In this document: positions 45,694 to 55,911 of the stretch, piece after piece
Position numbering within the stretch: position 1 is the first letter of the stretch
How the letters are laid out: the number at the start of each line of letters is the position of its first letter
DNA from: Parapristionchus giblindavisi
Taxonomy: Eukaryota > Nematoda > Chromadorea > Rhabditida > Diplogasteridae
Length of the DNA stretch: 64,000 nucleotides
Direction of reading: 5' to 3'
Assembly: GCA_943737045.1 (NCBI GenBank)
Contig: CALSFV010000335.1
Span: 62,001 to 126,000 of the forward strand
Notes under the pieces: model-generated
Told to the model about the DNA's origin: nothing
The model's database searches: none
The model's input: the letters and a program-made list of their open reading frames with translations, nothing else
Position numbers and translations under genes: made by a program

Positions 45694-48600
45694 CTACGTG
45701 TCGAGCACGCAACGGTACATATGAATGATAAAATTTAATGATACGGGTAATAAAGGGTGATATTGGGGGAGCACTGAGAACAGGAGGGGGGAAATGACAA
45801 CAATTAGCAAAATTCCTTGATGATAAAATCAATATTCCTTGATTCTTGATGAATAAATTAAAATATATTCCTTGATGAAGAACTAGCAATTCTTGACGAA
45901 GAAATAATCAAATCACTTGATATTCATTAACAATATTCCTTGGCTTCTTGATGGTGAAATATAACATTGAAGATAATGAATACGATAAAGTAACGTGATC
46001 ATGAAGCAACATCATAGTAATAGGACGATATAATGAATTAGTCATAGATCAAAGATCACTGAGCAATGGACAATAAACATTATTGATCACAATCAATAGC
46101 ATGAATAAATGACGACTGAGACAGCAATCGTTTAAAATGACGAGTAGATGCACATTCAATAATATGTTTAGGAAGCTTGGCGAATAATCTACTGGTTCTC
46201 AGTGCAAAAGAATGGTATCGTGGGGTGACTCCAACTTCCTCCTTGAGGGCGGCGTCAGTGACGATACCGAAGACGAGGTCATCAATCTCCGCGGCGACTC
46301 CGAGGAAGGCCTTGGCTTCGTCGCTCTCAGCAGACTTGAAGTATCCGATAACGTAGACGGCCTTATCCTCGACAAACTTGGACAGGTCATCAGACGAGGC
46401 GAGAGTCACGGCAGCGGGTCCGCTCTTCTTCTTCAACCATGCGACGATTGTGTCAGAGGTACGTCCACCTCCATACTCGGTAGGCTTGCCACTGCGGAAG
46501 AACTTGAGGGTGGGGTAGCCAAACTTGAGGGTGGGGTAGCCAACTTGAGGGTGGGGTAGCCATGAGGGTGGGGTAGCCAATATACACGAGGTTTCCGCTC
46601 TCCTTGGCGCCCGTCTTGCCGTCCGCCCCGCCGATCAGGCTCACTTTGGAGGCAAGCAGGTGTGTACTGCTATTGACCGTATAAAATACACATGTTTATT
46701 TGGTACGAGAGTAGCCAACCACTGCCGCAATGAATTTCTATGTAGAGAGAGAGAGAGCACCGGTGAAAGAGTAGGTAGATCAGAGAGAGCGAGGAAGGAA
46801 AGGAGGAAAGAGTGGGGAGTTAATCGATAGTTCTTCCTATCTTTAGCAGCAGTAGCAATGCAATTATGCAAGTACATTTTATACGGACAATATCAATCCA
46901 AGCACATCGACTGCATCCTCCGGAGATAACTCGAAGGTCCTCAGCGAGGTCACTGCTCTCCGTCAGGAGGTCTCCACCCTCAAGGGAGATCCATCAAGTC
47001 GCATCTCGAGAAGCTCAGTTTCGGAGGAGCCGCCCCTGCCGCCGCAGCCGCAGCTAAGGAGGAAGCAGCCGGTGATGAAAAATATTGCCGAAATTGCCGG
47101 TTCGGCAATTTCGGCAATATTTTTCAAACCGGCAATACTTATTTTATCGGGATTATGTGTTTTCTTGGTAATTTTCCAAAGCATTTTGAATTTCGACCTC
47201 GCTGATGAAGATGTGCATAGTCATTTTGGCTCAAGAGGTCCCGCAACGCCTGGTCGCGATTGCTGTATATTCACGTTTTCAAGCCGTTCTCGGTCCATCG
47301 TAGAGCTAGAGGTATGAAAATTGGGCTCCTGGGACAGAATTCGATGGCGATGACGGTTGTCTACTTCATTAGTTTTGAAATTTTTCCGAAAGTTCGATAA
47401 GTGGAAATTTTGAAGGAGACGATTGCGGCCCTAGCGAGCATGACAGTTCGAACCGGCGTGACGAGAGGATCCTAACGACGTATTATGAGCCATTATCTCC
47501 GTTGAGAAAGCTTTCATAGTCTCGTCATAGTGATCTGCGCCAGCATCAGGAGACGTTGTTTACGTCTCAATGCCGCGCGTTCCCTAGCCACTCTCTCATT
47601 TCCGCACGCTCTCTCGCCTGTCTCGAGAGTGCGAGATAGCGTGCGGAATTGAGAGATTCCTCTTGCAAGGCGCACTTCATACTGATTTCTATGAACATTT
47701 TAGTTCGACTTTTTTCCGTATGGGGATCGCCCGCGAATTTGAACATGTAATTCTCCAAGGAACACGTGGATATTAAAAAAATAAGAAAAAGAGTTTAAAA
47801 CGATGAAACCAAGGCATCGTTTTAATCTATAACTTACTCTCCGACACATAGATACGTGAAATCTTCAGTCTTCAAATTTGCCACAAACACTTTAAGGTCT
47901 GTCGTGTAGCTTACAGCTCGATCGTATTGCTGACGATATTACATATTTTAACATATTTATTTATTTATTTATTTATTTATGTATTTATCATACATCGCGA
48001 AGATGTTTCAGCAAGTAAAAAACGATATAAATGATGAAGATTTGCACATGGAAATACTTAGTGATATTACATATTGACGACGATATTTTTTCACAGCTAT
48101 CATCAAAACGAAAGAAAACAACACAAGTAAGAGATTGCACGTAATTGTATTTTTTCATATTTGTCCTTACTTTATCAATTTTACAACTTTCTGTGTTGAT
48201 TTTCATGGAAAATGATATTGGAGTTTCATTCAGGGGTGGCTTAGCATCCCAATTAAGAGCTCGGATCTGGAACACTCGAGCATTTCGGCCAGATTCCGGA
48301 CATTTCGCCAAGAATTTTGATTCAGGCCACTCCACTTTATGGGTGTAGGGAACCTTGTGCCCTGCCGCCGTACCAAATAGGTCGACCCTAAAATCTGTCT
48401 CCCCTCTCTGAGTCAATCGATAAGTGAGATAGGAAGGCCTTTATTTGTAGTCGACATGATAGCGGAAATAGATCAAACAGGGAAGTGGCACAAAACTGAT
48501 CGATGAGCGATTGAACAGGAATCATGGGATAATGAAAATTAAAACAAGTGATGAACAAAATGCAGTAAATGGAGGAAATGAAGATTAATTAGATGAGAGA

Positions 48601-51600
48601 ACTAAATGGTGAATTTTTCGAATATGAGTAATGTTATGAAAATGTTCCAAATGATATGAAGCTCAATAAAGATAGCGAAAAAAGGGTGATATGAAACGGA
48701 AGGGGAAGGGGGATTCAACAATACCTATGAGAGTTTCGTTAATACAAAACAATGATAATAGTCGATGAACACAATATCAATAATGAATACTTCAAAAATC
48801 ATTCTCCATCCATCCATCCATGAAAAAGATTCATCTAATCATTTTTGCTGGTTCATCTTCCATTCTTCTACCGTTGTCCTTGAACCAACGTACAAACGAA
48901 TCTTTAATTCTTCATTCATCAATGTTCAATTGTCGAGAAGCATCGAAGGTAGTGCACGTAAAAGATCCTTAAATTACATTAAATTAAATTAAATAATCGG
49001 TGAAATGAACGATGAACGATCGTGAAAAGGTAAAGAACAATGGACTATAGTATCGATTCATACAAAATGTAATATGAAACAATTAAACAAAACAATTACA
49101 CATAACAATAATCTAAACAATAGCATAAAAGGAGCGGAGACTTGCGGGATGACAATGTGGAGTTACAGTATATTACATTGTGTCACGCTCAGTCAACCGG
49201 GTCAACTCTAAATATCTCGACCATAAAATCACTCGTGCGGTGTTTTGAAAAATTATGGGTGAGATAGTGTGCTAAAGAAGAGACGCAGACAGACAGATTT
49301 TTGAGGCGCTCGGAATAGCCTCAATTTCTCGTCTACCCTATTCCCTCTTGTGATCTCTCACTTTCTTTCCCTCTCTACCTCACCCCCATTTCTGTCTCTC
49401 GACTTGATAGGAATTACAGTCGAGATGAGCCCCAAAAGAGAGCCGATTCCCATTGAAAAAAGAGAGAAATTATGGTCGACCTATTGATCTACCACTCCTA
49501 TTTGGTACGGCGGCTGATTGCAAAATGGTGCTCAAATTGGCCCTAGCAGAAGAAAGCGGCGCGCCAGGTGGGCGCAAAGTTCGAAAACTCGATTTTCATA
49601 TTTTTTTCAACCGAACAGGCTAGAGTCCAAATTTCTTCGACATTGTGTTATGCATGCCCAGTGTGCACAGGAACACTATTGCTTGGTTTTAGCAATTCCT
49701 ATACTGATTTTTACTCGAATTTTCGGTTTTTCGATTTCTCGGCATCTGAATTTCAATTCCGCAAAAGTTCTCTAGTATATCCATGGTGCACAACTACTTG
49801 TGCATGTAACCCTGCTAGGCGGAAATCGATTTTGGATTGCGCGTGTCGGAAAAATCGGTCTGATTGTTTCCAACTTGACTCAGTATCGTTATTTCATGAT
49901 TTTTTTTTGTATTTTCCAAACGATTAGTGCGGAATTGTGGTCTACACAAAGTTTCGAGCTGAGACGAGAATGACACAAGTTGCCCATCACTTGGATCAAT
50001 TTGAAAATTTCGATTTTCACGACCCAGGGGTCATGTTCGAAAATTTCAAAATTTCTCAAGTTTTATGGTGCTTCTTGTGAAGTACTAATGATGTGAAGAA
50101 TATTCAGCCAATGCTCAATGGCTGATCTCTCCTTTCAACCATTTCTCGAAAAGTTTCATGTTGAATGCGTGCGAAAAAGTCAGAATTGTGATTGAATCAG
50201 TTTCCAACTTACTTTCTGTAACATTCAATCTAAGCACTTAGCAATGTACATAATCAATATGAAAATCGTTAATTTTGGAAAATGCATATTTTTTACCAAA
50301 ACCCCGGGGTCACAGAAATCGATTTTTTCAAAAGTGAGCCGAATGCCGTGATTTCAGTTCTACTATGTTTACTCATCATGAAAATTCACATTGTTATTGT
50401 CACTTGCTAATTGTCGCAGCATTCGAGTCGAAAAAACTGCAATTTTTCCGAAATTTTCCGTGAAAGTAGGCACTCAAATTGATTTTTTTTATTTTTCGAA
50501 AAGAAACGATATTCATATTGATTATGTACATTGTAAAGTACTAAGACAGAATGTTAAAGAAAACAAGTTGGAAAAAGATTCAAACACAATTCTGATTTTT
50601 CGCACGCATTCAGCACGAAAATTTTCGAAAAATGGTTGGAATGATAGATCAGCCATTGAGCATTGGCTGAATATTATTCACATAATTAGTACTTCACAAT
50701 AAGCCACATAAATGAAAACATTTCAAACTTGAGAAATTTCGAAATTTTCAGACCATGAATCGAAATTTTCAAATTTATCCAAGTCAAAAATTTGAGTCAA
50801 AAATTGGTTTTATGAATCAACGCACATTCGATGCTAATAGTGAATTAGCAAGCACTGTGCACCCTAGACGCATCGCAAATGGTCAGCAAATGGTCATCAA
50901 ATGGTCAAATGGTCACTTCATCTCAACAATTTGAGAAAAATTTTTAAAAGTTAAAAAAAAAAAATTTTTCTAATACATTGAGGGCACAAACAGGAAATTT
51001 CAGCTGTTTTGTGTAATAACAGTTTCAAAATTTTCGACAATGACCCCCGGGTCGTGAAAATCGAAATTTTCAAATTGATCCAAGTGATGGGCTTCTTATG
51101 TCATTTTACTGGTCTCACCTCGAAACTTTGAATAGACCACAATTCCGCACTAATCTTTTGGAAAATCATGAAATAACGATACTGAGTCAAGTTGGAGACA
51201 CTCAGACCGATTTTTTCCGACACGCGCAATCCAAGACCTAGCAGGGTTACATGCACTAGTAGTTCATGGATATACTAGAGAACTTTGCGGAATTGAAATT
51301 CAGATGCCGAGAAATCGAAAAAACCGAACATTCGAGGTAAATAAATCAGTTTAGGAATTGCTTAAAATCAAACTCAATAGTGTTCCTGTGCACATTGGTC
51401 ATGCATAACACAATGTCGAAGAAATTTGGACTCTTGCTTGTTCGGTTAAAAAAATATGAAAATCGAGTTTTCAAACTTAGCGCCCACCTGGCGACCCGCT
51501 TTCCACTGCTAGGGCCACTTTGACTATCATTTTGTAATCAAGCCCCAAGGTACCCTACACCCATAGAGTGGAGTGGCCTGAATCAAAATTCTTGGCGAAA

Positions 51601-53891
51601 TGTCCGGAATCTGGCCGAAATGCTCTAGTGTTACAGATCCGAGTTCTTAAGATACCAAGCTGATAAAGTTATTGTAATGAAAACAAATGTGATGTAGTCT
51701 AAGTCTTTGTAGCATAATAAACAAATTTTACATTTTTTGAAAAAAAGTTGGATTTTCTGGTAAAGTTACCTTTGTGATGGAGAGAAGGGTATATGATTTG
51801 AAGAGCAATTTTGAAAAAAAAATTAGATATCAATTTTAGACCATGCAACCAACATAGACCACAGTGGAGTGAACGGTAGACTCCATTGCCCAAAATTCAC
51901 AGTATTTTTAATTGTGAAGGAAATAAAACTGATTCATTTTTTTCAAAAGTATGGAAAAAATAGAAGAATTTCCCGTATAATCTCCGACTTATGTTGTTTT
52001 CTCTCGTTTTGACTGTATATAAAAAATTCATGTATCAAGAGAAAAATAATTTTAAAAAGCTTTTTTCTCTTAAAGGGAGTCTGCCAAGCAAGTCAATTTG
52101 AGGTCATATAACTTATTTGGTGCCTTCGACATCATAAACATAAGTGAAAAAAATTATAAAAAAATTCTGAACGAATTATATAGTGAGTGATCTGAAGCGC
52201 ATGATCTGGAAACTTCCCAGTTTTATTTGCATGATATGTACATGTCGGAACGATTTATTTTAACTCTTGTTTAAAAAAAACATCCAAACGTTTAATACTT
52301 TACATAGTCTAGTTAGAATAATATTAAATGATGTTGAAGAGAAACTTTTGAATGGCAGTCTCCCTTTAAAAAATAACTGCAAATTGTTTCAATGATTTAA
52401 AAATGTTGAAAGGCAACCCTCGAGCTCATTTGAAACTGTCCTCTCTGACAATTCTCTCTCGCTTTCTTTGTCAACGAGAGAGCGTTGCCAGAGCGTACAG
52501 TAAAACTAATAGGCATTTAACTTACTTTGCAACCCGCACTGATCGTCCATCCCGAGAGTGAAATTCTACACTGATTTTCAGGGCACATAATCTTCTCCGA
52601 GTTTTGTAACTGATAGAACATCTCTCCTGTTAAATGCATTTAAAGTCAAACACCGAAAAAAATTCATTCATTTAATTTAGACAAATGAAATAATCCTGGA
52701 AATAATGCTGTAAAATAAATTTCATATTAAAAAAAGTATTACTGAAAGTGACTGTATATTTACGAGACTATTTTTCACGGCACTAGAGGTCATTCGCACA
52801 GGCGCAAGAAACTTGTCCGTTTGTCAACGAATCTATGGGGATTTGAAGAATTTGCATACTCAACGAATTCAATTTTTTTCTCTAGCCGTATGAGCGTGTT
52901 TTCTCATTGAGAACGATTATAAAACAGAGAGAGAGAGCATGACCAGAAAGGAGAGATATGCTAGCCTTCAACCCATTATTGATTAGAAATCCGCAAACGT
53001 GAGATCGTTCACAAATGATTTTTTTTATTAATTAATGAATAATAAATCGTGCGCACGGTATTATTTTGATAATTTAAGAAATGATTCTTGTCAAGTCGCG
53101 CACTCATTCTGACTTATTTCCATTGAATTAAAGGTTAACAACAACCGATATAAAGAGTGAAAGTGGCTTGAATTTATGCCCAAATGTACGACTTTGCACG
53201 AAGTTATTTATCAAAATCGCGTTGAATGACTTTTCATCATTTTAACTTTTTTTCATCATTTTTTTCATCGAACATTGTCTAACTGGCCGTGGAAAATAAC
53301 GAATGCGGATCTCTATTGTTGATCATATATTCTCTTTTTTCTTTAGATTAGATTAAGAATATGGATGGTGTGTTCCTTTAAAGACGAACCTAGATACTTT
53401 TCTCGGTCCTGGATTGCGAATTTGTTCACCGAGAAGGAGTACTTAGAACAGTAGACGGCATCGCTGAAATTGGGCAAATGGCTGAGACTGTGCTGACTCT
53501 TTCTAGATTTTCTCTCGGCACAATATTGAACCTATTGAAAGAGCACTACCAGTTTAAAGCAACTCCATAAACTAATTTGAAACTGTCTGCTCTGGCGAAA
53601 GTCTCTCGTTTTCTTTGTATTTGTCAATGCGGCGAGTAACATTAGCTTGGGGTGAGCGCACCACGAGCTAATTTGCAACTCTACATACTGACAACACTCT
53701 CTCGTAGACAAAGAGACTGAACAGAGAACAGAAATAGAACATTGACATAGAGGGCTTCATATTAGCTCGGGGTGACACTTTAAGGAAGATAGTTGGTGAA
53801 ACAAATTATAGATCCAAAATCGAGAGACATACAAAGAAGCGATGGTAGAAGGAAGAAGAAGAATGGAGATGAATAGAGCAAAGCGAATCAT
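43374..53891 (-). CDS. Secreted Cys-containing family protein, copy 3 (donor mutated)
   Basis: Exons on the minus strand: 53891-53833, 53463-53405, 52626-52526, 47929-47838, 43461-43374. They would give 132 aa in frame: signal peptide identical to copy 2, then [25 protein letters not shown] and KFKLYKSVL. The exon 2 donor, GTGAAA in copies 1 and 2, reads GAGAAA here. The nearest GT (AA|GTATCT, seven bases on) would shift frame. Introns 3 and 4 are inflated to about 4.6 and 4.4 kb by large palindromes and retropseudogene pieces. All other splice sites and the reading frame are intact. It may be a recent pseudogene or use a rescued splice form. Confidence 0.6.
43840..45379. mobile_element. 1.54-kb palindrome in intron 4 of copy 3
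   Basis: Arms of about 700 bp begin GGTATCGATGAAAAATGAA and end with the complement, meeting near 44640-44760. The left arm carries a nested 189-bp MITE that the right arm lacks. A diverged single arm lies at 54893-55215. No transposase is seen. No clear target duplication. Confidence 0.9.
44022..44210. mobile_element. 189-bp MITE nested in the palindrome arm
   Basis: CACTCACAGAAA to TTTCTGTGAGTG, with arms containing CCCTAGCTCATGTACCCC. The opposite arm reads GACTGCACCCACTCCC (complement GGGAGTGGGTGCAGTC), which is the empty site. Confidence 0.9.
45615..45690. repeat. AT dinucleotide microsatellite
   Basis: An uninterrupted TA run of about 75 bp, followed by TTTATCTACGTGTCGAGC. Confidence 0.95.
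46080..46215 (-). pseudogene. Possible LINE reverse-transcriptase C-terminal fragment
   Basis: The minus frame [19 protein letters not shown] followed by FKRLL resembles the tail of many invertebrate LINE ORF2 proteins. It is fused in frame to the PDI fragment. Short, and based on motif memory only. Confidence 0.35.
46216..46645 (-). pseudogene. Protein disulfide isomerase fragment (retropseudogene)
   Basis: The minus frame reads [19 protein letters not shown], then [13 protein letters not shown] and [17 protein letters not shown]. This is the part of a PDI from the end of the first thioredoxin domain into the b domain. The catalytic CGHC is absent. Just upstream of LKFF the segment coding GYPTLKF is repeated four times as units of about 20 bp (46505-46580). 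There is no start and the introns expected are missing. It lies within intron 4 of copy 3. Confidence 0.75.
46880..47070 (+). pseudogene. eEF1B-type fragment with frameshift
   Basis: The + frame [18 protein letters not shown] is followed, after a one-base shift, by [20 protein letters not shown] and KEEAAGDE. This recalls the leucine-zipper-like and Ala/acidic linker part of elongation factor 1B beta/delta. It breaks off at the CGGCAAT repeat. Orientation is opposite to the PDI piece. Confidence 0.5.
47075..47190 (+). repeat. CGGCAAT-rich repeat
   Basis: Contains GAAATTGCCGGTTCGGCAATTTCGGCAAT and the TTTTCTTGGTAATTTTCC segment shared with 36905-37010. The first part is itself a hairpin. Confidence 0.7.
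48258..51646. mobile_element. 3.4-kb palindrome with nested insert, intron 3 of copy 3
   Basis: Outer ends AGCTCGGATCTGGAACACTCG and complement, with TTAAG at both flanks (48253-48257, about 51647-51651). The arms are about 1.1 kb each without the insert and meet near 50500. Copy 2 has no counterpart at the matching site (37760, CCAATTAAGAAAG). Nothing coding is recognised. Confidence 0.88.
48364..49514. mobile_element. 1.15-kb element nested in the palindrome
   Basis: GCCGCCGTACCAAATAGG at the left and CCTATTTGGTACGGCGGC at the right, inserted in the left arm only. The right arm reads through (GTACCTTGGGGCTTGATTAC on the complement). No transposase is recognised inside. Confidence 0.85.
52070..52369. 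mobile_element. TTAA element, family E, in intron 3 of copy 3
   Basis: Orthologous by position to 38131-38419: TTAA-AGGGAGTCTGCCAAGC and GGCAGTCTCCC-TTTAA. Confidence 0.92.
52411..52515. mobile_element. Family A MITE in intron 3 of copy 3
   Basis: Position-matched to 38461 and 61267. The right end is shortened: AACTAATAGGCATTTAA instead of AACTAGCTCGGGG. Confidence 0.82.
53553..53783. mobile_element. Two family A MITEs in tandem, intron 1 of copy 3
   Basis: Position-matched to 40224-40464. The first unit has lost part of its GCGAGAGAG stem. The second ends GGGGTGACAC-TTTAA. Confidence 0.8.
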
Positions 53892-54228
53892 ATCGACCAC
53901 TTCTGACGACGAATCGAACTCAGAATGAATGAAATGCCACTCATAATAGTCATTGTTCCGTTCCATCCACCATTGTTCTATGAAAATGCAATTATATTAT
54001 AATAGGTTGGTGCATAAGTCTTTGTCAGTATTTTCTTTATCACATTACTAAATAATGACAATGTAGATTAGTGGTATACAAAATCATTGCCCACTATATC
54101 TTGCCATAACTCATAATGGCCTTTGTTCTGCAAAGATGTAATTTTATTAACTATTTATTTCCCGGTAGGGTCTCAAATTAGACTACATTATATTTTTTTC
54201 ATTACAACAACTTTATCAGCTGGGTCTA

Positions 54229-54331
54229 TTAAAGATACACTTGAGCTAGTTTCACTCGGCGCTATGACAATGCTCTGTCGTAGACAAAGAATGCGAGAGA
54301 GCATTTCAAATTAGCTCGGGTCACCTTTTAA
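54229..54331. mobile_element. TTAA MITE, family A, diverged
   Basis: TTAA-AGATACACTTGAGCTAG at the left, AATTAGCTCGGGTCACC-TTTTAA at the right. The centre keeps GCGAGAGAGC. Confidence 0.75.
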
Positions 54332-54892
54332 GACAGCTGGGTCACCTTCATAGGATAGAGGGATGATTTCATGAAGTCAGCTGGTCCACAATCGTTCGGA
54401 ATAGATTAACCTGGCAACAAAACTACGAAACACCCATTGAATGTTGATAAAATTGATTCAATGTCAACGTCAATCGCCATTAGGCTTCTCCAAAGAGTCC
54501 AATGTAGCATGAATTGAGCGCCAGTGATTCGTAATCGAAACTTGCTTTCCTTTCCATCTTTGAATAGCTTATATTTATCATCAACACTCACTCTCCTCAC
54601 TGTATTTTCCCTTCCAGTTGTTTATCATGAGTTGTGCGCACAATCTTCTATTATGCTGATCCCTTGCTGCTATGTAGAAGTTCGAAAAAAATGAGTATGA
54701 TAGGACAAGGAGTCCTATCATAATGTAGGGGTAAAATTCCTGAAAATCATTAATTTCTCGTTTACCTGTAAATTTAATTTTATCATACTGCGGCTACCTT
54801 AAATATCCAAAGGTTGGGATGCAAATTTTGTATGCTTTTGTATATATATTTTGTATATATAGTTCAAAATGCGAGAGAGATGGGAATAGCGG

Positions 54893-55215
54893 GGCAACTG
54901 GGCTGTGGGAAAATAGTGAGAATTAATTTAATGTAATTTTTTTCTCGAAAATTCTCAATTGCAACCTTCATTGACCGTTGATCGAAAAACTCTCCTTTGT
55001 AATAGTTTCTTAGAATTTGACAAGGATTCGAGTGCACCCACCCACGAATCGATTAGACACGAAAGAACCTTTTTAGGAAAAGGCGCCAAATCGTGGCGTG
55101 GTCACCTCCTGAAGTGAATTTTCAATTGGAACGAATTTCCAAGTGCCCGTGAACTACACTCATGGAGCCTGTAATTATCATACGTAAAACAGAGAAATCC
55201 ACTTTCGTCGATACA
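54893..55215 (-). repeat. Single arm related to the 1.54-kb palindrome
   Basis: It matches 45065-45375: GGGAAAATAGTGAGAAT, TTCATTGACCGTTGATC, AAAAGGCGCCAAATCG and CTCATGGAGCCTGTAATTATC. No inverted partner is nearby. Confidence 0.85.
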
Positions 55216-55911
55216 GCAGATACAGCCTGGTCTTGTACACGTGTTCTGCTGAGCTCCGCTGCGAGGCGCATTTGGACGCATCATTTATTTCCTTTTCGTA
55301 TGAATATTTTTGTATTCTCAAAGTCTTAATCAAGATGTTCCGTGTTAAAAAGTTGTAGAAAATGAAACAAAATTTTTATTAATGCGAAAAAAAAAACAAT
55401 TAAAAGGCAAATCACACTGGTCCGAAAATGATGACTATTTATTTACTGGAAAGGTAAACTGTATTATTTGCATATCGATCGCATGATCGCGGTAAGATAT
55501 ATTTGAAAATTTACAGTACCGATCATAAAATTTGCCAGACAATAATGGCGAGCGCTGAAGTGGTGCGCATACGGTAGCTAGACGGTTGAGGCACACTGCA
55601 TCTGCATGTCATTTTTCTTTTATATAAGACAATTTTTGTAACCGGTCAGCTCATTTATTTTGCTTCTACACGCATCTCACTCGTTTGATATATAATGTGC
55701 ATGCAAATTACGATTAGTATCTTTTTTAAATAAATTGCATTTATCATAAGATTCATGGCCTGTTATTTAACTCTGCAATCACAGATTCTTGAAAATAAGT
55801 GATATATGTTTCAACAAAATGGTAGAATTTATCGCTTCTGAAAAGTAATTTCGTTTATTTCTCATTTTCTGCTTTACAAGTACGATTGTCATGATGCATA
55901 AAGAAATTCAC

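Larger units (their letters stand above)
53892..55911. other. Spacer between copies 3 and 4
   Basis: It holds the mariner-end duplicate (53998-54100), a family A MITE (54229-54331) and a single diverged arm of the 43840 palindrome (54893-55215). No gene is supported. Confidence 0.6.

Noticed and set aside
49518..50702. Frames of 85-119 aa in the 3.4-kb palindrome
   Set aside because: No domain, no codon bias, and the opposite arm carries stops in the mirrored frame.
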